Source: an uncultured SAR86 cluster bacterium (lineage in GTDB: Bacteria > Pseudomonadota > Gammaproteobacteria > Magnimaribacterales > AG-339-G14). From it: a stretch of 33,336 nt of DNA. The number at the start of each line of letters is the position of its first letter. The stretch's first letter is position 1. The position numbers and the translations under genes were made by a program. Positions 1 through 7,227 of this stretch are shown here, piece by piece. Below the pieces are notes generated by a model. It had not been told where the DNA came from, ran no database searches, and saw nothing but the letters and a program-made list of their open reading frames with translations. The stretch is from assembly GCA_902522825.1 (NCBI GenBank), contig CABYXE010000009.1:1-33336 (forward strand), written 5' to 3'.

Positions 1-749
1 ATGGCGATAAGCATATCGGTGGCTGGAAAAATAGATATATGCATGGAAAGGGAAAAATCATTTATGAAAATGGAGATTCTTTTGAAGGCCTTTTCGAGGT
101 AGGCGAATATGTAGACGGTGAATATAACTGGATTAATGGCGACAAGTATATCGGTAGTTGGAAAAATGGACTTTTACATGGAAAGGGAAAATACTTTTAT
201 GCAAATAAGGAAGTTCTTGAGGGCTATTTTCAAAATGGATTCGCAGAAGGGCTAGGAAAACTTACATATCAAGATAAAAACTATATTGTAGTAAATTTTA
301 AAAAAAATTTAAGGAATGGTTTTGGTAAAACTTATTTCTCAAATGGTGGAAGATTTGAAATTAATTACTCCAATGATAATCCTTATGGAATGGGAAAATA
401 TTTTTATGCAGATGGAGATATTTTTATTGGAAATTATAAGGAAATAGGCGACGGATCAAAAAGAAATGGGGAAGGTAACTTTTATTATAGAGATGGCAAA
501 CAATTTATAGCAGAATGGAAAAACGGAGAAATATGGCAAAGAACTGTTTTGTTCTCTGAAGCAGGAGAGATTTTGGATGATAGTTGGAATCAACTTAAAC
601 ACAAAGAATATGTAGAAAAATTAAATAAAAATTCAGTTAATTCGCAGTTTGAAGAAATAGAGTTAAGAACTACAGAATTATCTAGGACAAGCATAACTAT
701 GAAAACCAAAAGAAAGCCCAAGGCTAAGAGGGCTAAAATTACAAAATAA
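1..749 (+). CDS. MORN-repeat protein, 5' end cut by window edge
   Basis: The frame is open from base 3, upstream of the first ATG at 39, and the upstream codons already spell a MORN unit (GDKHIGGWKNRYMHGKGK), so the gene starts outside the window. About eight MORN-type units of roughly 20-23 residues follow, with the usual G-(D/N)-x-Y/F-x-G-x-(W/F)-x-N-G-x-x-x-G-x-G pattern; later copies are degenerate. The last 60 or so residues are not MORN: they are polar and end in a Lys/Arg-rich tail (KTKRKPKAKRAK). MORN repeats form elongated beta-hairpin stacks that act in membrane or protein binding; no catalytic domain is visible in the part seen. It converges with the protease gene with only 4 bases between the stop codons. 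The substrate or partner cannot be told from sequence. Confidence 0.85.
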   Translation, partial: GDKHIGGWKNRYMHGKGKIIYENGDSFEGLFEVGEYVDGEYNWINGDKYIGSWKNGLLHGKGKYFYANKEVLEGYFQNGFAEGLGKLTYQDKNYIVVNFKKNLRNGFGKTYFSNGGRFEINYSNDNPYGMGKYFYADGDIFIGNYKEIGDGSKRNGEGNFYYRDGKQFIAEWKNGEIWQRTVLFSEAGEILDDSWNQLKHKEYVEKLNKNSVNSQFEEIELRTTELSRTSITMKTKRKPKAKRAKITK

Positions 750-753
750 ATAC

Positions 754-1755
754 TTATTTTAAGAGTAAATCTAATTCTTTTTGATTTTCAGGATAATTTT
801 CATTGAACCAATTATAAAAACCAATAAATTTTTTTTTATCTAATTTTGGGAGAAATCCTTTGATGAGTTCATCTTCAAACAAACTTCTTGAGGTGTCTGT
901 AAGAGATCTCTCTAATAAGGTATCTGCACTGATCGCATAGTAAAATCTCCCAACATCAATATCCATCAAGCTCTCTTCTGAATGGCTATGAAAATAACAA
1001 TCCCAAGAAAAATAACAATTTCCACTGCTATCATTTTTTGATTTAGTGCTTGATGCTTCTGTTAGACCGTTAATTCCAACTAATTTTCCTTCTTTATTGA
1101 CTAATGGCCCGCCACTCATGCCAGACTTCACAATCGCGTCATGAGCAATGTCATACCAAGCAGTCGAATTTAGAGATTTTTCATCATAGATAAAACTATT
1201 TATTACCCCTGAGGTCATAAAAATGTTTTTATAAACATATTCCTTTGGATTACCCACCGCATCTGGATAACCACTAGCAAAAATTTGGTCCAATTCCCAA
1301 GAAACAAAATCTTCGTCCAATAAAGATGCTAATTCTAGTGGAACGAACTCAATCTGCACTTCTTCAAACTCTTTTTGGTCTATTTCAATACTAATAATGG
1401 CAAGATCATCTTCTTCAAAATAAATATAATAGTTAACTAAATATTCATTATCTAAATCTGGATGTGTTGCATAGATAGAAATATCGTCCTCATATTCCAA
1501 ATTTTCACAACCAGTATTGGATAAATTCAAACCGCAGGTTTCTTTTAAGATAACATGTGCATTGGTTACAAAATAATACTTATTTCCATTTTTATTGATT
1601 AATGATGCGCTTCCCCAGCCAATTTCATTGCTTTCAGAGTCTGATAAAAGTATCTGAAAAGTCGAATAGTACAACTTTTTTGCTATTTCTTTGTTCTCAA
1701 GTCCAAAAGCAGAAAAGCTAAAAAAAAGAAAAAATATTAAAAAAATTATTCTCAT
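754..1755 (-). CDS. Exported trypsin-like serine protease
   Basis: 333 residues. The N-terminus is a clear signal peptide (MRII, about 14 hydrophobic residues, then SAFG-LE), so the protein is exported to the periplasm or beyond. The chymotrypsin-fold triad is readable: His67 in TNAHVIL, Asp117 in EEDDLAII, Ser214 in SGMSGGPLVN, followed by the typical GKLVGING strand. No PDZ domain follows, which separates it from DegP/DegS; residues from about 235 to the end look like a family-specific helical tail. Four cysteines (C74, C83 and a pair near 247-253) could form disulfides. An AAGG sequence lies about 12 bases before the ATG. It is divergent from the small repeat-protein gene and ECF sigma operon, so a role in processing envelope proteins or in signalling is possible, but that is inference. 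Confidence 0.85.
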   Translation of the reverse strand: MRIIFLIFFLFFSFSAFGLENKEIAKKLYYSTFQILLSDSESNEIGWGSASLINKNGNKYYFVTNAHVILKETCGLNLSNTGCENLEYEDDISIYATHPDLDNEYLVNYYIYFEEDDLAIISIEIDQKEFEEVQIEFVPLELASLLDEDFVSWELDQIFASGYPDAVGNPKEYVYKNIFMTSGVINSFIYDEKSLNSTAWYDIAHDAIVKSGMSGGPLVNKEGKLVGINGLTEASSTKSKNDSSGNCYFSWDCYFHSHSEESLMDIDVGRFYYAISADTLLERSLTDTSRSLFEDELIKGFLPKLDKKKFIGFYNWFNENYPENQKELDLLLK

Positions 1756-1786
1756 AAGATTATTTAACCTTATTTAAAAATATTTC

Positions 1787-1811
1787 GTAACATTTTTAAA
1801 AACTTCTCGTT
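1787..1811 (+). promoter_or_regulatory. Possible ECF-type promoter for the repeat protein
   Basis: GTAAC at 1787-1791 and TCGTT at 1807-1811 are separated by 15 bases, resembling the AAC...CGT arrangement of many ECF sigma promoters. It lies 56 bases before the ATG of the small repeat protein and about 370 bases before an ECF sigma gene. The region is very AT-rich and a sigma70-like TATTAT follows at 1815-1820, so this is only a candidate. Confidence 0.25.
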
Positions 1812-1824
1812 AAATATTATAGGT

Positions 1825-1845
1825 GAAGCATAAAGCTTCTTTTTT
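1825..1845 (+). terminator. Short GC-containing hairpin followed by T run
   Basis: GAAGC (1825-1829), loop ATAAA, GCTTC (1835-1839), then six T residues. It has the form of a weak intrinsic terminator read on the plus strand, yet no plus-strand gene ends just upstream: the nearest is the MORN gene at 749. It sits in the leader of the repeat-protein gene, 23 bases before its ATG, so it may instead be a leader hairpin that stabilises or attenuates that mRNA. Confidence 0.35.
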
Positions 1846-1867
1846 AAACTAATAAATTTTTAAAACT

Positions 1868-2113
1868 ATGAAAAATATTTTTATTATCCTCACAGGCATA
1901 TTTCTGTCTTTTCAAGCAAACTCTAGCTCTTATAGCTCCTATCAGATAGGAGAAAGTACTTTTTATAATGGCACTATAAATGGTCAAAACTTTAATGGCT
2001 CTTCGTATCAAATAGGAAACTCCACTTTCTACAATGGTTCAGTAGGAAATGATTCGTTTAATGGATCTTCTTATTCAATAGGAAATAGTACTTTTTACAA
2101 TTTTTCAGAGTAA
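1868..2113 (+). CDS. Small secreted protein of 22-residue repeats
   Basis: 81 residues. Residues 1-18 form a signal peptide (MKNIFIILTGIFLSFQA), and the rest is built of three units: 23-44, 45-66 and a shortened 67-81. The shared core is SSY(Q/S)IG(N/E)STFYN, and the first two units end in FNG. The mature part is rich in Ser, Asn, Gly and aromatic residues and has no charge apart from one Glu in unit 1, one Asp in unit 2 and the last residue. This suggests a short beta-rich, possibly surface-exposed or self-associating peptide. I do not know a named function; small exported proteins with similar aromatic/Gly repeats occur in other Gammaproteobacteria. The gene is 64 bases upstream of and co-directional with an ECF sigma gene. 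No clear Shine-Dalgarno is visible. Confidence 0.7.
   Translation: MKNIFIILTGIFLSFQANSSSYSSYQIGESTFYNGTINGQNFNGSSYQIGNSTFYNGSVGNDSFNGSSYSIGNSTFYNFSE
1934..2110 (+). repeat. In-frame 66-base tandem repeat, 2.7 copies
   Basis: Units at 1934-1999, 2000-2065 and 2066-2110 encode the 22-residue repeats of the secreted protein. The DNA copies differ at many third positions (for example agctcc, tcttcg and tcttct for the two leading serines), while the peptide core is nearly unchanged. That pattern indicates old duplication with selection on the protein rather than recent slippage. Confidence 0.8.
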
Positions 2114-2177
2114 TTTTTATAGTCATTATCAATATATTTTGCTTTTTAAAAATTATTTTTTTTGTTTTAATTAATTC

Positions 2178-2726
2178 ATGGATAGTGACAGTAAAAAGAG
2201 TTATTCAAACTGGGATAATTTAATTAAAGAAAATTTTGAAAATCCCAAGTTCCAAAGTCTTATTTCTTACTACGCATGGAAGTACGCAAGAATTTGGGGA
2301 TATTATGAAGACAGGCAAGAAGCGGCTAATGATTTAAGACAGGACGCCTTTCTGAAAGCTTGGGAAAAGCGTGATTCTTTTGACGGAAAATACTTCTTTT
2401 CTTGGGTGCGTCAAATTATGGAGAATAGAGCAAAAGATCTATCAGATCAGAAAAAGATTAAGCCTCAAGATCAGAAAGGGAAAATGCCTGATTTATCTGG
2501 AGAAAAAGCATTTGATACTCACGAGTATGTTGATTTGGTAGCAAGAGCAGATCAATGCTTGGAAAAACTTAAAACTGAAAATCAAGAAATAATTTTAAGA
2601 AGAAGGTGTGGATATTCTTATGAAGAAATTAAAGATATTTTGGATCAAAATTTTTCAGTTGCAAATCTAAGAAAAAAACACTGCGAAGCTAAATTAAGTT
2701 TTAAAGGATGTATGGATGAGGTTTAA
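2178..2726 (+). CDS. ECF-type RNA polymerase sigma factor
   Basis: 182 residues, the usual size for an extracytoplasmic-function sigma factor. Region 2 is visible at about residues 25-90, including DLRQDAFLKAWEKRDSFDG and FSWVRQIMENRAKD. A linker with Pro/Gly follows, and region 4 occupies about 115-178 with the helix-turn-helix YSYEEIKDILDQNFSVANLRKK. There is no region 1.1 or 3, as expected for ECF factors. The gene is followed after 6 bases by a gene for a single-pass membrane anti-sigma factor, the standard arrangement, and preceded by the small secreted repeat protein. Inference: it is held at the membrane and released by an envelope signal. The target regulon is unknown, and the subgroup cannot be assigned without a search. 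Confidence 0.87.
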   Translation: MDSDSKKSYSNWDNLIKENFENPKFQSLISYYAWKYARIWGYYEDRQEAANDLRQDAFLKAWEKRDSFDGKYFFSWVRQIMENRAKDLSDQKKIKPQDQKGKMPDLSGEKAFDTHEYVDLVARADQCLEKLKTENQEIILRRRCGYSYEEIKDILDQNFSVANLRKKHCEAKLSFKGCMDEV

Positions 2727-2732
2727 AATTTT

Positions 2733-3425
2733 ATGAACGAAAAAGATAAAGAATTAATTTTTGCATTTCATGAAAATGAATTGAATTCCAAAGATGATGA
2801 GTACGTAAAAAATCTCTTGAGCAGCAATAATGACGCAAAAATTTTTTTAGAAAAATTATCTTCAGCAGATGAAACTTTGGATGCTTACTTTTCTTATATA
2901 GAAAAGCCTGAAGTTAGCGAAAGTTATTCGCAATTTATTAAAAAAAAGATTGAGGCTATTAACTTTTTAGATAAAACATCCAAGACTGAGAAATATAATT
3001 TCATATCTCAAATAGTTAGTTTCTTTCAATACAAACCTGTTTTGCAATATGGATTATCTTTTGCCCTGCTTCTATCTTTAACGACAAACTTTTATTTCTT
3101 TAATCAAGATAACGAAGAAATTTCTGGATTTAATAACTTGGTTTTTGAATCAACAATTGAAAAACCTTTTAAAGCAGCCAGCGCAAGAAATAGCATTAAT
3201 CAAATCGAAAAAGAGGTAGAAAAAATTATTCCGCAAATGATTAATGAGAAAAATTTATTAGGCAAATTAATAATTGATAACCAAATCATAGATATTAAGC
3301 TTAGCTCTAAATCTTTTTCAGCAATGGATTTAGAGTGTTTTTCGGGAAACTATTTTTTCAATTCAAACAAGAAAACTTTTAATTTTTGCCAAAGCTCTGA
3401 TAGTCAGTCAATTATATTCAATTGA
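2733..3425 (+). CDS. Putative transmembrane anti-sigma factor
   Basis: 230 residues. The N-terminal 55 residues look like an anti-sigma domain (ELIFAFHENELNSKDDEYVKNLLSSN, then a second helix). It lacks the HxxxCxxC zinc motif: there are no cysteines in this half, so it is a non-zinc type. A single membrane helix lies at about 103-123 (VLQYGLSFALLLSLTTNFYFF). The C-terminal 107 residues would be periplasmic and hold the only two cysteines, C202 and C219, near the end, which could form a disulfide. Spacing of 6 bases after the sigma gene implies co-translation and a cognate pair. It meets tatC with only 1 base between the stop codons. The family assignment rests on context and topology more than on a strong motif. 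Confidence 0.75.
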   Translation: MNEKDKELIFAFHENELNSKDDEYVKNLLSSNNDAKIFLEKLSSADETLDAYFSYIEKPEVSESYSQFIKKKIEAINFLDKTSKTEKYNFISQIVSFFQYKPVLQYGLSFALLLSLTTNFYFFNQDNEEISGFNNLVFESTIEKPFKAASARNSINQIEKEVEKIIPQMINEKNLLGKLIIDNQIIDIKLSSKSFSAMDLECFSGNYFFNSNKKTFNFCQSSDSQSIIFN

Positions 3426-3426
3426 A

Positions 3427-4137
3427 TTAACTTTTTATTAACTTTGCTCCCAATAATCCAAACTCAAATAAAATCCAAGTTGGAATAGCTAATAAAGTTT
3501 GTGAAATTACATCTGGTGGAGTGAGAAGCATTCCAAACACAAAACAACCTATGACCACATAAGGCCTTGCACTAGAAAGTGTCTCCACTGAAGTAATTCC
3601 ACTTTTAACTGATGCAAAAATTACGATGGGTATTTGAAAAGCTAAACCAAAGGCGACTAAAAGTTTGATTACAAAATTTAAATAACTAGAAATATCTGTC
3701 ATTACCGCAATTCCTTTGGGAGCAGCATTGATAAAGAAAGAAAAAATTAAAGGAAAGACTATATAAAAAGCAAAAAAAGTACCTAGGTAAAATAAAAGGG
3801 TGCTCAGGCCAGTTAAGCCAATTGTATAAACTTTTTCTGATTTAAAAAGACCCGGAGATGCAAATCTCCAAAGTTCAAACATTAAAAAGGGCATAGCAAC
3901 AAAGATCGCCATATAAAAGGTTAATTTCAAAGGAGTCAGGAAAGGAGAGGTTACCTCAGTCGCTATCATGGAAGAGTTATCAGGCAGGAATCTTACTAAT
4001 GGCTCGGAGATTGTTAAATAAATGGCATCTTGAAAAAAAGCTAAACAAATAAATATAAATATTGTTACTCCTAAAACTCTAAGAAGTAAGTTTCGAAGCA
4101 ATCCTAGCTGCTCTAACATAGAGCTTTTTTCACTCAT
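3427..4137 (-). CDS. tatC: Sec-independent protein translocase subunit TatC
   Basis: Six-helix inner-membrane core of the twin-arginine translocase, which binds the Tat signal peptide with TatB. I prefer the ATG at 4137 (236 residues) to the one at 4146, because GGA lies about 10 bases upstream of it and it overlaps the tatB stop by 8 bases (ATGAGTGA). Similarity to E. coli TatC runs end to end: SPFLTPLKLTF, FASPGLFKSEK (F92, E101), FGMLLTPPDVISQTLLAIP (D209). Two usually conserved positions differ: the N-terminal HLxELRxRL motif reads QLGLLRNLL, so His and Glu (E15 in E. coli) are replaced by Gln and Leu, and E170 of E. coli is Gln168. It is the last gene of the ubiE-ubiB-hisE-tatABC run. 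Confidence 0.95.
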   Translation of the reverse strand: MSEKSSMLEQLGLLRNLLLRVLGVTIFIFICLAFFQDAIYLTISEPLVRFLPDNSSMIATEVTSPFLTPLKLTFYMAIFVAMPFLMFELWRFASPGLFKSEKVYTIGLTGLSTLLFYLGTFFAFYIVFPLIFSFFINAAPKGIAVMTDISSYLNFVIKLLVAFGLAFQIPIVIFASVKSGITSVETLSSARPYVVIGCFVFGMLLTPPDVISQTLLAIPTWILFEFGLLGAKLIKS

Positions 4138-4324
4138 CTTTTTCATCTTCCTTTTTTTCGAAACCCTCGGAATAAAATTCCTGCTTAAGACGATTAATGC
4201 TGTTACGGCTTTTTACAAAAAGCTCTTCTAAAGTCGTAATAAATTGAGGGAGTCTCGTGGGCCCTAAAACCAATAAAGAAATTACGCAAATTATGAGAAG
4301 TTCAAAAAACCCAATGCCAAACAT
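4130..4324 (-). CDS. tatB: Sec-independent protein translocase subunit TatB
   Basis: 64 residues, far shorter than the E. coli protein (171). The N-terminal MFGIGFFELLIICVISLLVLGPTRLP is the TatB signature: a membrane helix with Glu8 and the G-P hinge, followed by an amphipathic helix (PQFITTLEELFVKSRNSINR) and a short charged tail ending EKKEDEKDE. The long C-terminal region of enterobacterial TatB is missing, which is usual in reduced genomes. TatB sits with TatC in the receptor complex. Its stop overlaps the tatC start, and it lies 12 bases after tatA. Confidence 0.92.
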   Translation of the reverse strand: MFGIGFFELLIICVISLLVLGPTRLPQFITTLEELFVKSRNSINRLKQEFYSEGFEKKEDEKDE

Positions 4325-4336
4325 TTAAACCTTAAA

Positions 4337-4567
4337 TTAGGAATTATCCTCTTCTTTCTTTGCTGTTTCTGACATAACTTCAGCAGCATCTTCAACTGCG
4401 GAAGGAGACGAAGAACTTTCTGACTCCTCGTTGACAGCTTTTTTGAATCCTTTAAAGGCAGAACCTAAGTCACCACCCATATTTCTGAGTCTCTTAGTTC
4501 CAAAAATTAAAATGATAATCGCTAAGACTATCAATAATTGCCAAATACTTATTCCACCAAATCCCAT
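4337..4567 (-). CDS. tatA: Sec-independent protein translocase subunit TatA
   Basis: 76 residues. [20 protein letters not shown] matches the TatA membrane helix with the polar Gln at position 10, the FG hinge and the amphipathic helix [19 protein letters not shown], followed by an acidic Ser/Glu-rich tail. TatA oligomerises to let folded proteins cross once TatBC has bound the substrate. The start ATG shares its first base with the hisE stop (TAATG), and a strong GGAGG ribosome site (4573-4577 on the complementary strand) lies inside the hisE tail, so translation is probably coupled but strongly initiated. High TatA relative to TatB is the usual stoichiometry. Confidence 0.95.
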   Translation of the reverse strand: MGFGGISIWQLLIVLAIIILIFGTKRLRNMGGDLGSAFKGFKKAVNEESESSSSPSAVEDAAEVMSETAKKEEDNS

Positions 4568-4896
4568 TACGACCTCCTCGACTTTTCTTCTATGCCCGAA
4601 ACTCCTTCTCTACGTTCTAATTCTTTTAAAATTTCCAAGGGATTAATCTCATTAAAAGCTAATAATACCATGGTGTGGAACCAAAGATCGGCTGCTTCAT
4701 GAATGATTTCCTGATTTTTAATGGTATCTGCTGAGCCTGCTTCGATTAATTCGTCAGCCTCTTCTTTAATTTTTTCTAAAATTTTAACGCTACCTGCTTT
4801 GTACAGTTGGGTTGTGTAAGAGTTATCTCCCGTATCGTCTTTTCTCTCAAGCAAGAGATTACTTAGTCTCTCAAGAATGGTTTCTTTTTCTTTCAT
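4567..4896 (-). CDS. hisE: Phosphoribosyl-ATP pyrophosphatase HisE
   Basis: 109 residues, the length of a free-standing HisE. It removes pyrophosphate from phosphoribosyl-ATP in the second step of histidine synthesis. The all-alpha NTP-pyrophosphatase metal motif is visible as EEADELIEA and [14 protein letters not shown], and the start [11 protein letters not shown] is typical. HisI is not fused and is not in the window. The gene overlaps ubiB by 4 bases (ATGA) and tatA by 1. hisE next to tatA is a known order in pseudomonads and relatives; here it sits between ubiB and tatA with no functional link to either product. Confidence 0.93.
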   Translation of the reverse strand: MKEKETILERLSNLLLERKDDTGDNSYTTQLYKAGSVKILEKIKEEADELIEAGSADTIKNQEIIHEAADLWFHTMVLLAFNEINPLEILKELERREGVSGIEEKSRRS

Positions 4897-6437
4897 AAAA
4901 AAATTATAGTAGAAATTATAGCGATAACTACTGCAGTTGATGAAATAAGCATAAATTTCGAATTCTGTTTTTGCGAAGAGATATCTTTTCTAAGATTTTT
5001 AATTTCATTATTAAATTCGTTTAGATTTGCAAGATTATTAAATATTGTCTCTAGTTTTTCAGGAAGTTCATAAGCTTTTTCAGCGAAATCACCGGTATTA
5101 TTTTTTAGTTGTTCCAATAAATTCTTAGGGTTGTAACGTTTCGAAACCCAATTTTGTATAAAAGGTTTTGCTGTAGTCCATAAATCTAAGTCGGGATAAA
5201 TCTGTCGTCCTAAACCTTCAATATTGATCAGCGTTTTATGAAGTAATAAGAGCGATGCCGGCAAGGAAAGTTCATAAGATCTCGTTTCTTCAAACAAGAA
5301 AAGTAACATTTCACCAAAATTAATTTCACTAAATGGTCTTTCAAAAATTGGATCAATCGCGGTTCGAATAGTTACCTCTAATTCAATGGGTTTTGTCGAG
5401 CTCGAAACCCAGCCTGCATTAATCATAGTTTTCGCAACACCTGCATAATTTCTGCTGAACATATCTGCCAACATTTTTCCTATTAATAGTTGCTCTTTTT
5501 CAGACAAACTTCCACAGATGGCATAATCAACAGCAATGTAAGTAGGATCTTTTGGATTCTCAGCATTTACAAAAATATTTCCGGGATGCATATCCGCATG
5601 AAAAAAATTATCATCAAAAAGTTGCTTAAAGAAAATACTTACACCTCTTTCGGATAATTTCTTTAAGTCTACTTCTTTCTCTTCTAAGGTTTTTATATCT
5701 GTAACTGGGATTCCTTTAATTTTTTCTAGAGTCAATGTTTTGCTGGCTGAATATTCAAGATAAACCTTTGGGATATAAAGCAAATTAGAATCTTCAAAAA
5801 ATTTTGCAGTTTGAATTGTGTTGCCAGCTTCTTTTTTTAAATCAACTTCTGACTTAATTACGTACTCGTATTCTCGAATCATTTCTAAAAGTTGCAGTCT
5901 TCTAGCATCGGCATCAAAAGTATTAGCTACTTTTCCAAGCATTTTTAAGATAGAAATATCATCCTTAATTTTTTTTTCTAAGTTAGGCCTCACAACTTTA
6001 ACAACAACTTCTTCACCGCTCTTTAAAGTTGCTTCGTGAACTTGTGCAATAGAGGCGGCTGCCAAAGGCAAAGAATTAAAATCCGCAAATAATTCATTTA
6101 TTGGACGACCCAAATCTTTTTCAATTATCTCCATAGCCTCTTTCGAAGAGAAAGGCTTCAGATTATTTTGAAATCTTTGCAGTTCTTGAATTATTTCTTC
6201 ATCCAGAAAATCTGGTCTGGTTGAAAGTAGTTGCCCAAACTTTACGAAAATTGGCCCCGCAGTTTCTAAAGCCTCAGCTAATCTAACTCCAATTTTCTTA
6301 TTAGTTGGTATTAAATTAAAAGGCGATAGAAAAAAAATTACTTTTAGCCAAAAGGGTAAAACTTCTTTTGGAAATATTTCATTCAATTTAAATTTTAAAA
6401 AAATAAAAACTATTCTGATCAGTTTGATGAAAGGCAT
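4893..6437 (-). CDS. ubiB: Ubiquinone biosynthesis ATPase/kinase-like protein UbiB
   Basis: 514 residues, close to E. coli UbiB. An atypical protein-kinase-like (ABC1/COQ8) fold needed for ubiquinone synthesis. Family signs are the KxGQ motif (KFGQ, 66-69), the Ala-rich loop PLAAASIAQVH (124-134), the lysine of VVVKVVRP (K147), the catalytic stretch HADMHPGN (280-287) and the metal-binding Asp304. That last motif reads D-Y-A where E. coli has D-C-G, a variable site in the family. A hydrophobic C-terminal anchor covers about the last 20 residues. It abuts ubiE with no gap; ubiJ, which lies between ubiE and ubiB in E. coli, is absent. Confidence 0.95.
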   Translation of the reverse strand: MPFIKLIRIVFIFLKFKLNEIFPKEVLPFWLKVIFFLSPFNLIPTNKKIGVRLAEALETAGPIFVKFGQLLSTRPDFLDEEIIQELQRFQNNLKPFSSKEAMEIIEKDLGRPINELFADFNSLPLAAASIAQVHEATLKSGEEVVVKVVRPNLEKKIKDDISILKMLGKVANTFDADARRLQLLEMIREYEYVIKSEVDLKKEAGNTIQTAKFFEDSNLLYIPKVYLEYSASKTLTLEKIKGIPVTDIKTLEEKEVDLKKLSERGVSIFFKQLFDDNFFHADMHPGNIFVNAENPKDPTYIAVDYAICGSLSEKEQLLIGKMLADMFSRNYAGVAKTMINAGWVSSSTKPIELEVTIRTAIDPIFERPFSEINFGEMLLFLFEETRSYELSLPASLLLLHKTLINIEGLGRQIYPDLDLWTTAKPFIQNWVSKRYNPKNLLEQLKNNTGDFAEKAYELPEKLETIFNNLANLNEFNNEIKNLRKDISSQKQNSKFMLISSTAVVIAIISTIIFL

Positions 6438-7190
6438 TTAAGATTTATCTCCGTAATGAAGGGCTACGATACCGCCAGTCATATTTTGATATGCTGTGTT
6501 AACAAATCCAGCATCTTCCATCAGCTTTAAAAATTCTTTTTGATTAGGGTGCATTCGAATAGATTCCGCAAGATATTCATAACTGTCAGAGTCGCCTGCA
6601 ATCCACTGTCCTAAGTGAGGTAAAACATTAAATGAATAAAGATCATATAAATCTGACACTAGACTAGATTCAGGTTTAGAAAACTCTAAAACCAATAATC
6701 TTCCATTCGGTTTTAAACATCTATTAAATTCTTTTAAAGCCTTGTCTTTATTAGTAACGTTTCTGATACCAAAAGCAATTGAAATACAGTCAAAAGAGTT
6801 ATCAGGGAAAGGCAAATCTTCAGCATCAGCAACTAGAGTTTTAACATTTAATAAGCCGGAATCTAAAACTCGATCACGACCAATTTCTAACATTTTCTCA
6901 TTTATATCAGAGAGAAAAACTTTCCCTCTTTCTCCAACAATTTCAGAAAATAAAATTGCCAAATCTCCCGTGCCACCAGCGACGTCTAGAACGGTATCAT
7001 TTTTTTTGAGATTGCTCATTTGAACAGTAGCTTTTTTCCAAAGCCTATGAATACCGACAGACATTAGGTCGTTCATCAAATCATATTTATTTGCTACAGA
7101 ATCAAAAACTCCTTTCACCAAATCAGGTTTTTCATTAGGATTAACCTTTTTATAACCAAAATCGGCTTCTTTTTCAGTTTTGTCGTTCAT
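6438..7190 (-). CDS. ubiE: Ubiquinone/menaquinone methyltransferase UbiE
   Basis: 250 residues. A class I SAM-dependent methyltransferase that adds the C-methyl group to the benzoquinol ring in ubiquinone synthesis. Diagnostic parts are [17 protein letters not shown] (28-44), the SAM-binding loop [10 protein letters not shown] (68-77), [20 protein letters not shown] (the next SAM-contact region) and [13 protein letters not shown]. It is first in the minus-strand run that continues through ubiB, hisE and tatABC and is divergent from orn across a 37-base spacer. The run groups respiratory quinone synthesis with the Tat system that exports many respiratory cofactor proteins. Confidence 0.95.
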   Translation of the reverse strand: MNDKTEKEADFGYKKVNPNEKPDLVKGVFDSVANKYDLMNDLMSVGIHRLWKKATVQMSNLKKNDTVLDVAGGTGDLAILFSEIVGERGKVFLSDINEKMLEIGRDRVLDSGLLNVKTLVADAEDLPFPDNSFDCISIAFGIRNVTNKDKALKEFNRCLKPNGRLLVLEFSKPESSLVSDLYDLYSFNVLPHLGQWIAGDSDSYEYLAESIRMHPNQKEFLKLMEDAGFVNTAYQNMTGGIVALHYGDKS

Positions 7191-7215
7191 AATATTTAAT
7201 TAGATAGTAGTATTG

Positions 7216-7221
7216 TAAAGT
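7216..7221 (+). promoter_or_regulatory. Candidate -10 box, leaderless orn start
   Basis: TAAAGT preceded by TTG, ending 6 bases before the orn ATG. No Shine-Dalgarno is visible between it and the ATG and no good -35 is seen. Only 4 of 6 bases match the consensus, so it is weak on its own; it is listed because the same spacing recurs at coaD, the DUF2244 gene, the thioesterase and mpl. Confidence 0.3.
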
Positions 7222-7227
7222 AATCAC

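Noticed and set aside
743-760. AT-only stem AAAATAA/TTATTTT between the MORN and protease genes as a terminator
   Set aside because: No G-C pairs, so the stem is too weak to call an intrinsic terminator.
5530-5588. UbiB with D-Y-A in place of D-C-G or D-F-G as a dead kinase
   Set aside because: The metal-binding Asp, the HADMHPGN stretch, KxGQ and the Ala-rich loop are all intact; the next two residues vary among family members.
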